Assembly (NCBI GenBank): GCA_025360645.1
Contig: JANYBT010000158.1
Location: 1-64,000 of the forward strand
DNA from: Acidobacteriaceae bacterium
GTDB taxonomy: Bacteria; Acidobacteriota; Terriglobia; Terriglobales; Acidobacteriaceae
Direction of reading: 5' to 3'
Length of the DNA stretch: 64,000 nucleotides
Shown here: piece after piece, positions 8,696 through 19,400 of the stretch
Layout of the letters: every line of letters starts with the position of its first letter
Position numbering within the stretch: position 1 is the stretch's first letter
Program-made: the position numbers and the translations under genes
Notes under the pieces: model-generated
Seen by the model: only the letters and a program-made list of their open reading frames with translations
What the model was told of the DNA's origin: nothing
Databases searched by the model: none

Positions 8696-9766
8696 TCAGG
8701 CGGCGCGTGCGGGAGGGGAACCCACCTTGGCGTTCAGCCGCCGCTGTTTCAGGCTGCGGTAGCGTTGCCAGAGAGGCAGGGGCAGGAAGGCGTACAAGTA
8801 GGGAATGGTCAAATCGTAACGCCTTAGCAGTTGGTATTTCACCTGGTCCGAGGCGAGTTCCCACCGGCTGGGCAGCTCCCCCGCGCCGGGGTCGGCGTAT
8901 ACCGGCCACGCTCCGCCGGTCTGCTTCCGCCAATGCGCCACGTAGCGTTGAATCTTGCGCTTGAGCTCCGGCGAAAGCACTTCGGGGCGGTTTTTCTCCA
9001 CTTTCTTGATGTCGGCGCTCTTGACGTTGGTGTGGTGTTCCCCACCATAGATGGCGGAGCTATCGACGCCCTCCAGCGTGGACATGCGGGGGGCAAAAGG
9101 GATTCGCAGAAACTCGCAGATCTCCAGTACGGTACCCTGGGGATCACGCACTAGGTCGTTGTATTGCAGCTGATGGATGGCCGCGCCCGTTTGCACCAGT
9201 TTGTCCGCCTGCTGCTTCATGCTGAAATAGCCCAGCACGGCGCGCAGATCCATACCCGGGCGGGCAAACCAGGCGGACTTGCGCGCAGCATTGATAATGC
9301 TGCGGCAGACATCGGCTGGATCCCGCCAAATGACGATGAACTTCGCCTCGGGAAACCAGCGCGAAAGATCCTCCATGCAATCGAAGTAGCTGGGAGACTT
9401 GCAACCCCAGATGGTCGCCCCCTTGCGACGGGCAATTTGTTCGCAGACCGCGCGCTCAGCATCGGCGAGGTTGGAGATGTTGGCATCAATCTGCGAGTGA
9501 TCCACGCGATGGCGGGTGAGCGCACCGTTCCACGCGTCCCACTTCTGCAGCCACGAGGCACTGCGGCGCGGAAATACGAAAAGTGAATGCAGGAGGGGCA
9601 GTTCCCCTTCGTACATCAGGGAAATTTGCGGATGCTGATTAAGCAGGGCATAAAGTAGCGAGGTTCCTGACCGCCACATACCCACCACGAACAGCGGGCC
9701 TGGCCTCATCGTCGAGTTGTCGGGAAGCGCTGCGGCTGGCACGATCGCCTGGGATCGACTGGTCAT
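8696..9766 (-). CDS. Sulfotransferase family protein
   Basis: This 356-residue PAPS-dependent sulfotransferase-like protein has the 5'-phosphosulfate loop VGMWRSGTSLL near residue 28. A 3'-phosphate-binding region lies in VIWRDPADVCRS near residue 150. It should transfer sulfate from PAPS to a hydroxyl or amine, presumably on the glycan made by this locus. Its ATG overlaps the stop of the glycosyltransferase upstream (ATGA), so the two are translationally coupled. It is the last gene of the leftward locus. No PAPS synthase is present nearby. A second, different sulfotransferase lies 5 kb upstream in the same locus. Confidence 0.85.
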   Translation of the reverse strand: MTSRSQAIVPAAALPDNSTMRPGPLFVVGMWRSGTSLLYALLNQHPQISLMYEGELPLLHSLFVFPRRSASWLQKWDAWNGALTRHRVDHSQIDANISNLADAERAVCEQIARRKGATIWGCKSPSYFDCMEDLSRWFPEAKFIVIWRDPADVCRSIINAARKSAWFARPGMDLRAVLGYFSMKQQADKLVQTGAAIHQLQYNDLVRDPQGTVLEICEFLRIPFAPRMSTLEGVDSSAIYGGEHHTNVKSADIKKVEKNRPEVLSPELKRKIQRYVAHWRKQTGGAWPVYADPGAGELPSRWELASDQVKYQLLRRYDLTIPYLYAFLPLPLWQRYRSLKQRRLNAKVGSPPARAA

Positions 9767-10938
9767 GTTCTCTGCACTCGCTGAAAGATGCCCATTAAGT
9801 TACGGTATGCCTCATCGGGGCCATAGGTAGTCTCCGCCAGCTGACGGCATCGAGCCCCCAAAGCCGCAGCGAGGTCCGGGTTCCCTGCCATTTGTTGAAT
9901 GACCCGTACCAAGTCGGGGACACTGCCAGGCTCGAATAATAGGCCGCTGCGGCCGTCCTCCACAATGAAGGGGAGACCACCGATACGCGAGGCTAGTACC
10001 GGCTTTGCCGCGGAGTAGGCCTCGAGCACGACCACGGGGAAATTTTCATACCACTCCGAAGGGACAATGGTGCAAAGCGCGTTTCGCAGCAAGTTCCACT
10101 TTTCCTCGCCCGCCTTGAACCCGAGCATCTCGATGTTGGGGATGTTCCGGTCCCGAATGTAGGCACGAATTTCCTCTTCGAGAGGACCGGTGCCGATGAT
10201 CTTCAGCGATACTTGGGGCACCTGCTCGAAGGCCTTCACCATGGTCCAGCAGCCTTTTTCCGCGGAAAGCCTGCCCAGGTAGAGCACATAGCCGACAGCG
10301 GTGGTGGGCTCGTCCGGTAACGGCGGCGCGTAGAGAAAGTTCGGACGAACAAAGAGTTTCTCTGCAGGCACTCCCGCCTCGCCCAGCTTGATCTTGAAAA
10401 ACTCGGTGAGGCAGATGAATCCTGAGATCTTATTCATCATGCCCGCCAGCCGGTTCAGGCCGAGGGTCAAGCCATATAGACCACTGAAGAAGAGGCTGTC
10501 TTTGTAGCAGCGGTAGCGGATCGCATTCAGGTAGTTGCCGTCACGGCACTTTTCGCAGATCTTGCCTTGCGTGTAATAAAGCCCATTGGGGCAGAACGGG
10601 CGGAAGTTGTGCATCACCTGCACCGTGGGCACACCCAAGCTATGGAGCCGGTAAAATGCCGAAGGCGATAACAGGGGATATACGTTATGGGCGAAAGCAA
10701 TGTCCGGCTTGAACTCCCTCACCGTTTGGGTCAACTTGCGCGCGGTCTGCCCGGAATATAGGGTTCGCGGAACAAAGGCGACCTTGTCGAGCAGGCCAAA
10801 GTTCTTGATCTCATCGTTGTGACGAGTGAACAAGCGAACCTCGTCGCCATGGTTTTCCAGAAGCTGCTGTTCCGCCTTGACGACGGAATCTTCCCCACCG
10901 AATTGTTGGTACCCGTTGTGAACGATCAGGACGCGCAT
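9763..10938 (-). CDS. Glycosyltransferase family 4
   Basis: This 391-residue GT-B enzyme has an N-terminal Rossmann domain beginning MRVLIVHNGYQQFGGEDS. Its C-terminal nucleotide-sugar domain contains YLGRLSAEKG, IIGTGPLEEE and the E-x7-E-like segment VPSEWYENFPVVVLEAY. A Cys cluster (CPNG, CEKCRDG) sits near residue 115, typical of one GT4 subgroup. It should add a sugar to a lipid-linked saccharide at the inner membrane. The start chosen overlaps the WecG-type gene's stop as TGATG. A longer version would run well into that gene. The donor sugar is unknown. Confidence 0.88.
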   Translation of the reverse strand: MRVLIVHNGYQQFGGEDSVVKAEQQLLENHGDEVRLFTRHNDEIKNFGLLDKVAFVPRTLYSGQTARKLTQTVREFKPDIAFAHNVYPLLSPSAFYRLHSLGVPTVQVMHNFRPFCPNGLYYTQGKICEKCRDGNYLNAIRYRCYKDSLFFSGLYGLTLGLNRLAGMMNKISGFICLTEFFKIKLGEAGVPAEKLFVRPNFLYAPPLPDEPTTAVGYVLYLGRLSAEKGCWTMVKAFEQVPQVSLKIIGTGPLEEEIRAYIRDRNIPNIEMLGFKAGEEKWNLLRNALCTIVPSEWYENFPVVVLEAYSAAKPVLASRIGGLPFIVEDGRSGLLFEPGSVPDLVRVIQQMAGNPDLAAALGARCRQLAETTYGPDEAYRNLMGIFQRVQRT

Positions 10939-11717
10939 CAGGCCTGATCGTACTTGGCCAGGCCCAGAAGCTGAAGCGTGATCCGGTAGAGGAACTTTGG
11001 ATTGTTGATCAGATAGCGCTTCCACAGGCGTTTCGGGTCCTGCGCAATCCGGTGCACCCACTGCACGCCCAGGGCTTTGAGCCATTCCGGAGCGTCTTTG
11101 ATCCGTCCGGTGTGAATGTCGAAGGCAGCACCGACACCCAGCATCACCTTGGCATCGAGCTTCCCGAGATATTGATCCATGAATTTCTCTTGCTTGGGGG
11201 TGCTAAGCCCGACCCATAAAAAATCGGGTTTCACCGCCGCCACCATCTTCACCAGCTCCGCATCCTCCTCAGCAGTGAGGGGACGGAACGGCGGACAGAA
11301 GGTGCCCACGACTTTGAGACCAGGATAGCGCTGGGTGAGGGCCTGCTTCAATTCATCAGCCACGCCCACATTGCCACCGTAAAAAAAGTGGGTGTATCCC
11401 TTTTGCGCGGAGATTTCGCAGAGCTTGAGCATCAGGTTGGGGCCGGTCAACTGACGCATCTGGTGGAACCCGCTCAGCCAGCCCACCCAGACGGTCGGAC
11501 GACCGTCTGGAGTGGTCAGAAGAGAGTGGTTGATGATGCGCTTGAGGGTGGAATCCTGCTGCGATTCCATAATGCCATGGACGCCCGTAATGCAGACGTA
11601 CGACTTTGATCCGTTGGCCGCCGCGGCCTCCAGGAGCGGAATCGCCCGTTCCATGGAGGTCGCGTGCACACCCACGCCCAAAATGTTGACCCGTCCGTCG
11701 AGGCAGGAAATGGTCAT
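10938..11717 (-). CDS. WecG/TagA/CpsF (GT26) glycosyltransferase
   Basis: This 259-residue GT26 enzyme shows the family landmarks TPDGRPTVW, FFYGG, the LSTPKQEKF motif (normally GxPKQE) and GVGAAFDIHTG. The C-terminal region has APEWLKALGVQWVHRI. Members add N-acetylmannosamine(uronate) or a similar sugar to undecaprenyl-PP-linked GlcNAc, as the second committed step in polymer synthesis. In this locus it likely acts just after the WbaP-type initiating transferase. It sits 18 nt after the epimerase gene and overlaps the GT4 start. Confidence 0.9.
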   Translation of the reverse strand: MTISCLDGRVNILGVGVHATSMERAIPLLEAAAANGSKSYVCITGVHGIMESQQDSTLKRIINHSLLTTPDGRPTVWVGWLSGFHQMRQLTGPNLMLKLCEISAQKGYTHFFYGGNVGVADELKQALTQRYPGLKVVGTFCPPFRPLTAEEDAELVKMVAAVKPDFLWVGLSTPKQEKFMDQYLGKLDAKVMLGVGAAFDIHTGRIKDAPEWLKALGVQWVHRIAQDPKRLWKRYLINNPKFLYRITLQLLGLAKYDQA

Positions 11718-11735
11718 GACAGGATTCGTCGCAAC

Positions 11736-12728
11736 CTAGCCTACGGTGACGGCTTGCGCAGCTTCTTTCTTCTTCAGCTCGCCTTCAATCCAGCGATAAG
11801 TGATGGCCAGACCATGGTCCAACGGAGTGGCCGGTTCCCAGCCCAGCGTTTTGCGCAGCAGGGTGTTGTCGCTGTTGCGTCCGCGCACGCCCTGGGGCTT
11901 GGTGAGATCGTGCCTTTTCTTGAGATCCTTGCCGGCGATATCGCAGATCATGTCCACCAGGTGGTTGATGCTGACCATCTCGTCGGTACCCAGGTTGAGG
12001 GGCTCGCGGAAATCCGAGACCATCAGGCGGATCAGCCCTTCCACGCAGTCATCCACGTACATGTAGGAACGGGTCTGATCGCCGTCACCCCAAATTTCTA
12101 TCTCGCCGCCGTTCTTCGCGTTCGACACTTTGCGCGAGATGGCAGCCGGAGACTTCTCTTTTCCGCCATCATAGGTGCCCAGAGGGCCGTACACATTATG
12201 GAAACGCACGATGCGGGTTTCAAATTTGTAATCGTGATAATAGTAGCGGCACAACTCTTCGGCAAACAGCTTTTCCCATCCGTAGCCCGGTTCGGGATCC
12301 GCTGGGTACGCGTCTTCTTCTTTCAGAGGCGCCAAGTCGGCCACCTTCTGCTTATATTGGGCGTACACGCACGCGGACGAAGAGAACAGGAATTTCTTGA
12401 CTTTGTTCTTGTAGCTGGCGTCGAGCATGTGTGCGTTGATCAGGATGTTGTTCTTGGAAATCTCAGCCAAAAAGGCGGTGATGTAACCGATGCCGCCCAT
12501 GTCGGCGGCGAGGTTATAAACTTCATCGATGTCGCGCGTCGCGGTGTCACAGTTTTCTGTGAAGCGCAGGTCGAGGACCTGAAAGTCATCGGCGGGCGAT
12601 TTTTCGTATTCGGTGTTCTTGATGTCTACGCCCCGGACCCAATGGCCGTCACGTTTGAGCCGCTTTACGAGATGGTGACCGATAAAGCCGCCCGCTCCCG
12701 TTACTAAAATCCGCTTCTTGTCTGCCAT
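11736..12728 (-). CDS. GDP-mannose 3,5-epimerase-like NAD-dependent epimerase
   Basis: This extended short-chain dehydrogenase of about 330 residues has a Rossmann GAGGFIGHHL motif at the N-terminus, a SSSACVY segment and the catalytic YGWEK. The NLAADMGGIGYI signature and YPADPEPGYGWEKL strongly resemble GDP-mannose 3,5-epimerase. It would supply a GDP-L-gulose/GDP-L-galactose-type sugar. Two ATGs are possible two codons apart. AAGGGG spacing favours the second, used here. It heads the sub-operon with the two glycosyltransferases and a sulfotransferase. Confidence 0.82.
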   Translation of the reverse strand: MADKKRILVTGAGGFIGHHLVKRLKRDGHWVRGVDIKNTEYEKSPADDFQVLDLRFTENCDTATRDIDEVYNLAADMGGIGYITAFLAEISKNNILINAHMLDASYKNKVKKFLFSSSACVYAQYKQKVADLAPLKEEDAYPADPEPGYGWEKLFAEELCRYYYHDYKFETRIVRFHNVYGPLGTYDGGKEKSPAAISRKVSNAKNGGEIEIWGDGDQTRSYMYVDDCVEGLIRLMVSDFREPLNLGTDEMVSINHLVDMICDIAGKDLKKRHDLTKPQGVRGRNSDNTLLRKTLGWEPATPLDHGLAITYRWIEGELKKKEAAQAVTVG

Positions 12729-13069
12729 TTCCATGCACCCCTTTTAGGTAATTTCAGCTAGTGTCTTCTGTGCTTAATGTTTTGTTGTCTTCAGTTCTGC
12801 TTCTTGCCGCTCACTTCCATTAAAATCCCGAACCACATTTGGCCAGCCAAACGACTGCCTCCCACCATGAAATTGCAACCGCTGGCTTGGCTATGCTCCG
12901 AAGGGCCGGAAAAGCGAGAAGCGGGGGTCGGAGCAGGGGTGGCCGTGCCAACCGACTTTACCGTTCCCAACCAAGTGTACCCTGAGGAGGGGTTTCGGAA
13001 CCAGCATTTTCTCAGGAACGCTTTCAGAATTCATGCAACTCGACATGCCCTCAACGAACCAGTCGGCCC
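12729..13069. other. Gene-free stretch inside the glycan locus
   Basis: The stretch separates the epimerase gene from the GH10 gene upstream in the same direction. The proximal part on the minus strand carries AAGGGG just before the epimerase start. I found no convincing promoter pair, hairpin terminator or conserved open frame. Short frames on either strand have no protein-like composition. Confidence 0.5.
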
Positions 13070-14167
13070 CTATCTGCCTTCTTTCAGCGCCTGTAGCACT
13101 CCGTAGTACGCCGGCTTCTTGTCAAAATTGTCGTCAAACAAAAGCGGCTTGGCGTCGGTCAAATGCTTCCAGTCGGATGTACGCAACCAGGTGTACCGAT
13201 CGCCCAAGCCCCAGGTAATGAAGCCGATGCAGTTCGAGTCCTTCAGGCACGCGTGCGCAATGTTGTAGAAAATTGTCTTCTGGTTTTCAAATCCATTGGG
13301 CCCACCGCCGTTGGGTCCCTGGTACACATCCATCTCAGTAACGTGGGTCTCGACCCCCAGTTTGCGGGCCTCATTCAGGAAATACTTGAATTCGTCGAGA
13401 TAGTTGGGATGGAGTTCCTGGGCTTCCAAGTGCATCTCAATCCCGACCACGTCGATAGGCGCTCCTTTGGCTTTCAGGCTCTTCACCAGCGCGAAGAAAG
13501 CGTCGGCGCGCCCCTTGTCCACGCCCTCTTCTCCGAAGGTTTCGTTCAGCAGGAGCAATGCTTTGGGATTGGCTTCGCGGGCATACTGAAACGCTTTGAC
13601 GATGTAGCCTTCCTCGCCCAGCACCTGTGCCCAGCAGCCGTTGTGCGTGGGGTTCATGGGTTCATTGACCACTTCCCACGAGTAGTAGGTGTCGCCGCCG
13701 TGACGAACCAGGGCCTGGATGTGCTCCTTCAGGATCTGCTCCAGGGCGCTGGCGGACCAGTTTCCGCATTGCGCGTTGTTGAAATTCAACCATGGCGCCG
13801 AGGTGGCGTTGCGATAGACCAGGCAGTGGCCCATCAGCTTCATATCATGCTGCTTGGCGAAACTCATGGCTTCGTCCATGGATCCGTAATTGAAGCGGCC
13901 GCGCTCGGGCTGGGTGAAGCGCTGAAACACGATGGAGACCGCGCTGTTGAAGTCTCGTCCCAGGACCTGCTTGTACTTGGGGTCTTCTTCCCAGAAATTG
14001 CCCTGGATGACAGCGCCAATGTGGAAATCCAACTTGTCAGCGTAATGGCGAAGGCTCTCGCCCTCTTTCTTGTCCGCGCCTGCCTTGTCTGCGCTTTTCT
14101 TCTGAGCAAGCGCGGGGACAAAAGCCAGCAGCAAGAACATTCCCCGCAAGATACGTTGCCATTCCAT
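13070..14167 (-). CDS. Exported GH10 endo-1,4-beta-xylanase-like enzyme
   Basis: This 365-residue protein has a signal peptide (positively charged start, FLLLAFVPALA) and a full GH10 barrel. The acid/base Glu lies in WEVVNEP and the nucleophile in HVTEMDV. Other GH10 signatures are MKLMGHCLVYR near the start of the barrel and ITWGLGDRYTWL near the end. It should hydrolyse beta-1,4-xylan or a related backbone in the periplasm or outside. Because it sits between a sulfotransferase and sugar genes of an export locus, trimming the locus's own product is plausible. The ATG sits 6 nt from the sulfotransferase gene upstream, and a longer frame overlapping that gene was discarded. Confidence 0.88.
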   Translation of the reverse strand: MEWQRILRGMFLLLAFVPALAQKKSADKAGADKKEGESLRHYADKLDFHIGAVIQGNFWEEDPKYKQVLGRDFNSAVSIVFQRFTQPERGRFNYGSMDEAMSFAKQHDMKLMGHCLVYRNATSAPWLNFNNAQCGNWSASALEQILKEHIQALVRHGGDTYYSWEVVNEPMNPTHNGCWAQVLGEEGYIVKAFQYAREANPKALLLLNETFGEEGVDKGRADAFFALVKSLKAKGAPIDVVGIEMHLEAQELHPNYLDEFKYFLNEARKLGVETHVTEMDVYQGPNGGGPNGFENQKTIFYNIAHACLKDSNCIGFITWGLGDRYTWLRTSDWKHLTDAKPLLFDDNFDKKPAYYGVLQALKEGR

Positions 14168-14172
14168 GTGCG

Positions 14173-15078
14173 TTAGGCCTGGAGTTGCGAAGCGGTTATG
14201 GCCGGAGCGCGGTCCGGGGACGCTTCGGAGCCTGCCGGATAGCCCACTCGGGTCAAGACCCTTCCGGCATACCGCTTTACCATCTCGATCTGCTCGGGAG
14301 TCAGTTTGTCGCGCCATCCCCCCATCGAGCCGCTGCGCACAAAACGCGCATCCTCACGGTCGGTGCGATGCTTCTTCAGAAGGGTTCCCTTCCCCATGAC
14401 GGCGCCCGAGGCTTTGGCTTTCTCTTCCTTTTCCCGCATGGCCCCCAGCGAATTGTTGTCCACCGCTTGCTGGATCAGTTCAGGACTGACATCCACACCC
14501 AGGAAATGCAGCATTTCGGTCAATCCCGTCACTGTGTCTTTGCGCAAATCTTCGTAACGGACGACCAGGAGGTTGCCATTCTTCGCCAGCGGGCAATCCA
14601 GCCAGGATTCAATGTGCTCTTGCCAGGAACCAAAACGCGTGACCTTGCCCTGCAAGAACGATTCGAGGTATCCGTCAAAATCGCGGCCCTTGTCGAAGTA
14701 GCGCGAGAACCCCATTTCCTTATCACGAGCCCAGTTGGAGAACATGACATCTCGCAAGTCACGCATTAGGTAGATGGCTCGTTTGTATTCAGGGCGCCAC
14801 ATCTCGTGGGTCTTGATGAGGCGTCCGCCATTGGCCAGGACCGGCTTCATTTCACGGTGGGTACCCATCTCCGGAATGATCTGGTTGACGTTCAGGAAGC
14901 CGGCATTGTTTTTCGTGAAGATTTCCATCATCACGAAGCGAAGCCAGGTGTTGCCTGAGCGCTCGAAAGACGCCAGAAAAACGTCCTTGTCATTCAGACC
15001 GCGATGCTGCCACCAAGCCTTGGGGGCACGCAGGCGCGTGCGGGATGCGCGAAAACGCAGAGTCTTCAGAGTGTTCAT
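14173..15078 (-). CDS. Sulfotransferase domain protein (family 1 type)
   Basis: This 301-residue PAPS-dependent sulfotransferase has the phosphosulfate loop FERSGNTWLR near residue 40. The 3'-phosphate region is YLMRDLRDVMFSNW, and a C-terminal loop RSGSMGGWRDKL closes over the cofactor. This is the classic cytosolic/Stf type and differs from the other sulfotransferase in the locus, suggesting two different sulfation events. It lies 3 nt after the flippase gene and 5 nt before the GH10 gene, so the genes are probably co-transcribed. The acceptor is unknown. Confidence 0.87.
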   Translation of the reverse strand: MNTLKTLRFRASRTRLRAPKAWWQHRGLNDKDVFLASFERSGNTWLRFVMMEIFTKNNAGFLNVNQIIPEMGTHREMKPVLANGGRLIKTHEMWRPEYKRAIYLMRDLRDVMFSNWARDKEMGFSRYFDKGRDFDGYLESFLQGKVTRFGSWQEHIESWLDCPLAKNGNLLVVRYEDLRKDTVTGLTEMLHFLGVDVSPELIQQAVDNNSLGAMREKEEKAKASGAVMGKGTLLKKHRTDREDARFVRSGSMGGWRDKLTPEQIEMVKRYAGRVLTRVGYPAGSEASPDRAPAITASQLQA

Positions 15079-15081
15079 CGT

Positions 15082-16458
15082 TTAGCCTTCACCTTGCAGA
15101 ACTGGGGTTGCCACGAACGGCTGCTGCGACTTCTGGCGCAACAGGTAAAGAGAAATCACAAAGGCGGCGAAATTGGCAATGATGATGCTAGTCACCACAC
15201 CCCACAACCCAAACCATTTGGTAGCGGGCACGCCGATCAATAGCGACAACGCACTGGCTACAACGCGAGCCCGAAACAGGGTATTGGGCGCTTCCATGGC
15301 GCGCAGGACGATGGCCGGACCGAATGCCGCCGCCCACATCGTAGTGCCCAACGCCACAAAGGGAAGTAAGTGGGACACCTCGATATATTTGCCACCGTAC
15401 AGGACACGAAAAATCAACCCGCGGAGAGGCAACACCACGGCCCAATAAGCGACCGCGCCGCCGATAAATAACAATGTGATCTTCCGCACCAGCGTACCCG
15501 CGCTGGAAGGCCCCTGCTCGCGGTTGATGCGGGCCGCGTAGGGCAGGAACAAGAGGGACAGCGCCGTATAGGCTTGCTCCATGGGCAAGGAGAAGTTCAT
15601 CAGGGCACGCAGCTGTCCTGCCTGCGCAATTCCTGAGAACGTTGTCACGACCGGGTAGTACATGTAGTACGGAATCCAAGTCACCACCGCCACCGCCAGC
15701 GCCCACCGCCCGTATTCCCAGTGTTTTCGCCAAGCCTCGCCCGGGGTCGGAGGGTTTTCGCGATCCGGCTTCAACGTGGCCCGGATTTGCAGCAAGAGGA
15801 ACACACTCGTTCCGACAGCCCCGAGCGCCATCAACAGGTAGGCGCTGAAGGGGGAAATCAACGCCTTCTTGTAGGCGACATAGAGTCCGCCGGTCACCAG
15901 CACGCAATAGATGAAGGCGCCAACCGTGGCGCGGGCGGGGGCGAGTTCCATGTAAAACGCTCGCCGCACCAGCCAAAACAGCAAAATGCACGGGGCCGCG
16001 ATCATGACCCCGGCCAGCGCTCCCGGCACTCCGGCGCCCGCACCGGCACGCCAGGCCCACAGCGCAGCCCCACCGAGGAAGACGCATCCGGCGACCGTCA
16101 ACGCCAGATGGATCCACAATAGCGACTTCAAGTAACCGCGCAGCGAGCCGCGATAGGCGGAGCCGCTGAAGACCGCCATCGGCTCCAGCAGCAGCGAGTG
16201 ATACAGAAACGACAGCAGCAGGAAGACCGAAAAGGCCAGAGCAAAGGCGCCATACTCCGACTGGCTCAGCCAGCGCCCTAACAAGATACTGATTAGAAAA
16301 TTGGATCCGGAAATCAACGCCTGGTCCACGATGGCCAGGCCGCCCTTGGCCCCCAAACGCGCTACTTTGCCGTATTTAGGAGCTCCGGGCTGGGACGCGC
16401 CCGGCCTTGCGGAATCCGACTCGTTTTCAGAAACAGGTTGTGCGATGGTTACACTCAT
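15082..16458 (-). CDS. Wzx-type polysaccharide flippase (MATE/MVF family)
   Basis: This 458-residue integral membrane protein has about 12-14 predicted hydrophobic helices. An early motif GLAIVDQALISGSNFLISIL fits polysaccharide transport proteins. It should flip lipid-linked saccharide from the cytoplasmic to the periplasmic face. The ATG chosen begins MSVTIAQP. A version 19 codons longer would overlap the NRPS stop. It directly follows the NRPS gene and precedes a sulfotransferase. No Wzy-like polymerase accompanies it in the window. Confidence 0.82.
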   Translation of the reverse strand: MSVTIAQPVSENESDSARPGASQPGAPKYGKVARLGAKGGLAIVDQALISGSNFLISILLGRWLSQSEYGAFALAFSVFLLLSFLYHSLLLEPMAVFSGSAYRGSLRGYLKSLLWIHLALTVAGCVFLGGAALWAWRAGAGAGVPGALAGVMIAAPCILLFWLVRRAFYMELAPARATVGAFIYCVLVTGGLYVAYKKALISPFSAYLLMALGAVGTSVFLLLQIRATLKPDRENPPTPGEAWRKHWEYGRWALAVAVVTWIPYYMYYPVVTTFSGIAQAGQLRALMNFSLPMEQAYTALSLLFLPYAARINREQGPSSAGTLVRKITLLFIGGAVAYWAVVLPLRGLIFRVLYGGKYIEVSHLLPFVALGTTMWAAAFGPAIVLRAMEAPNTLFRARVVASALSLLIGVPATKWFGLWGVVTSIIIANFAAFVISLYLLRQKSQQPFVATPVLQGEG

Positions 16459-16475
16459 GAATTCAAAGTCTGCTT

Positions 16476-19400
16476 TCAGTCGCCTGCATGAGCCAGTTGT
16501 ATTACCTCGGCGCACTGGTCCAGAGCATCGCGAAGCTCCTGCGCCAGGAGCCTTACCTGCGGTTCTTTCAACATACTGAGGTGATCTCCGCTGATTTCAC
16601 GCAACTCCACTCCGGCGCGCGCCAACTCGTACCAGACACCGTAAGGGTCGTGCAGGCTGTCGAGGGACTTATCTCTCACCCGAAACAGCGTCACTTTGCC
16701 GCTGTAGGGCTCGATGACATACTGATTTGCGGCTATCGAACACGCCCGCCGGATATCGAGCAGATGTTGCGGCAAGAACCGTTGCCGCAGGCGCTTGCGG
16801 AACGTCTTGCGATAGTCGTTGGCTTTGTTCAGGAAGAACGAAATTCGCTCGGCCAGGGGCAACTGCATGGCTTGCTTCAGCTTTTCCGAGCGAGACTGCT
16901 CCTTGACCGGATAAGTGTCAAACAGCGCGAGCATCTCCACCCGCTCCCCCTGCCGCGAGAGCCGCTGCGCCATCTCGTAGGCTACGAATCCGCCGAAGGA
17001 GTAACCGCCGATGCGATACGGCCCCTCGGGCTGCTGCTTGCGGAGTTCCTGCAAGTACAGCTCGGCCATGGCCTCAACCGTCTTAAGCGGCGGAGTCTTG
17101 CCGTCGAGCCCCTGCGGCTGAAAAGCATAGAACGGCTGGTCCGAGCCCAAGTGACGCACCAGGTCGCGGAATCCCACCACATTGCCTCCAACTCCATGGA
17201 CGCAAAAAAAAGCGCCCCGCGATCCCTGCGGCTGCATCACTACCAACGAGGACCACGGGGAAGCGGCGTCGTGGGTATCCAGGCGTTCGGCGAGTTGCTC
17301 GATGGTCGGCGCTTGCAGCAGCGCAGCCAAAGGCAATCGCTTGCCGAATGCCAATTCAATCCGGTGCATCAAACGCGCCGCCAGCAATGAGTGTCCGCCC
17401 AGCTCAAAGAAGTTGTGCCGCACACCGAGAGGCCGACGATCCAGCACATCTTCCCATATGCCCGCCAGTTTTCTTTGGACGGCAGTGGATGGCGCCACAA
17501 ACTCTTCTTCTTGGGCATAGTCCGCCGGCGCAGGTTCTGGCAGGGCGCGTTTGTCCACTTTACCGTTTGGCGTCTTCGGCATGTTTTCCAAAAGAACAAA
17601 CGCCGCCGGCACCATGTACTCGGGTAAACGATGCTTCAGATAGACCCGCAGGTCGGTGGCGGACGGAGCCTGTTCGCCGAACGGAATCACATAGGCGACC
17701 ACGTTCTTGTCTCCGGCATGGTTCTGACGAGCGACCACAACTGCATCGCCCACGCCAGCATGGGCGGAAAGCACGGTCTCGATCTCACCCAGCTCCACAC
17801 GATATCCGCGAATTTTGACTTGATCATCCGAACGGCCGAGAAACTCGATATTGCCATCGGGCAAATAGCGGGCTAAGTCCCCGGTGCGATACAGACGATC
17901 CCCCGGTACCTGGCTGAACGGGTCAGGAATGAATTTCTCCGCCGTCAGTTCGGGCCGGTTGAGGTAGCCGCGCGCCAATCCCACTCCGCCAATGTGCAAC
18001 TCGCCCGGCACCCCCACTGGAACTGGTCTGCCGGTGGGGTCCAGAAGATGCACGCGCGTGTTCGAAATGGCCCGACCGATCGGAAGCACTTCGGGGATGG
18101 GAGCGTCGGCGTCCGGCTCATACGACGTCACGATCACGCTGGTTTCGGTAGGTCCGTAAGTGTTGATCCAGCGTACCCGAGTGCCCACGGTTTTTCGCCA
18201 TGCCGAAAGCGAGGCAGCCGAAGCCTTCTCTCCGCCCACGATGATCATCCGCAGGTCGTCGGGGACCGCCAAACCCGATTCCGACACGCCTCGCGCCAGC
18301 TCGTGGAAAAAAGCGGTGGGGAAATTGAACACCGTCAAGCGCTGCTCCCGCGCGAATTCCAGGAACTCTTCGGCCGCCAGCGATGCCGTCACTTCGCGCA
18401 ACACCAGCGTCGCACCCGAAATCAGTGTGGGGAAAATCTCTTCGATGGCGATGTCAAACGAGATGGAGGAAAACTGCAGCACCCGGTCGGTCGCGGTAAT
18501 CCCGTACAACTCTGACACCGTCCAGTTGTGGTTCACCAGCCCGCGATGCTCCAACAGCACGCCGCGAGGCTTGCCGGTAGAACCGGAAGTGTAGATCACA
18601 TAGGCCAGATTGCGAGGCGTAATCGCGGATACGGGATTGGCTGTGCTGTGCGAGGAAAACACTTTCCAGTCGGGATCGACATGCACCACTTCCTGGCCAC
18701 CGAAAGCGGAATCGGGAAGCAACTCCGGTTGCGTCAATACCAGTTTGGTCTGCGAGTCTTCCAGAATGTAGGCCAAACGCTCCGGAGGATAGTTCGGATC
18801 GAGCGGAACGCAAGCGCCACCGGCTTTCAGCACTGCCAGCAAGGTGGCTGGCAGTTCAAACGAGCGGTCCAGGCAAATGCCAACCCGAGTCTCCGTTCCC
18901 ACCCCATGTTTCTTCAGAAAGTGGGCCAACTGGTTGGCTCGCTGGTTTAGCTCGCGATAGGTAAGAAAGTGCCCATTCAGTTCCACTGCGCGAGCGTCGG
19001 GAGTGCGTTCCACCTGCGCCTCGAACAACTGATGCATGCAACTCTGCGAGGGATATGCCTTTTCGGTCTGATTCCAGGCCGCCAGTTGCCGTTGCTCTTC
19101 CTCGCGCATCATGGGCAACGCGGAGAGCTTTTGCGTTGGATCTGCCGCGATCGCCGTCAGCAAACTCTCGAGATGCCCTGACATGCGCTTGATAGTGGAA
19201 GGATCAAACAAATCGGTGGCATAGACGAACCGGCCAAACAGACCATCCGGTCGTGCGTCCGCTTCAAGGTCAAGATCAAATTTCGCCGTGCCCAGTTCCA
19301 AATCAAGTTGGTTCAAGTCCCAGCCGCGCTCCACCGGTGGCATCGGGGGCACCAGCGAGAATAGGGCCTGAAACACCGGGTTGCGGCTGGAATCGCGCGG

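Noticed and set aside
12777-13106. A 109-codon plus-strand frame in the gap near 13 kb
   Set aside because: Poor composition, no start signal, and it runs into the GH10 gene on the other strand.
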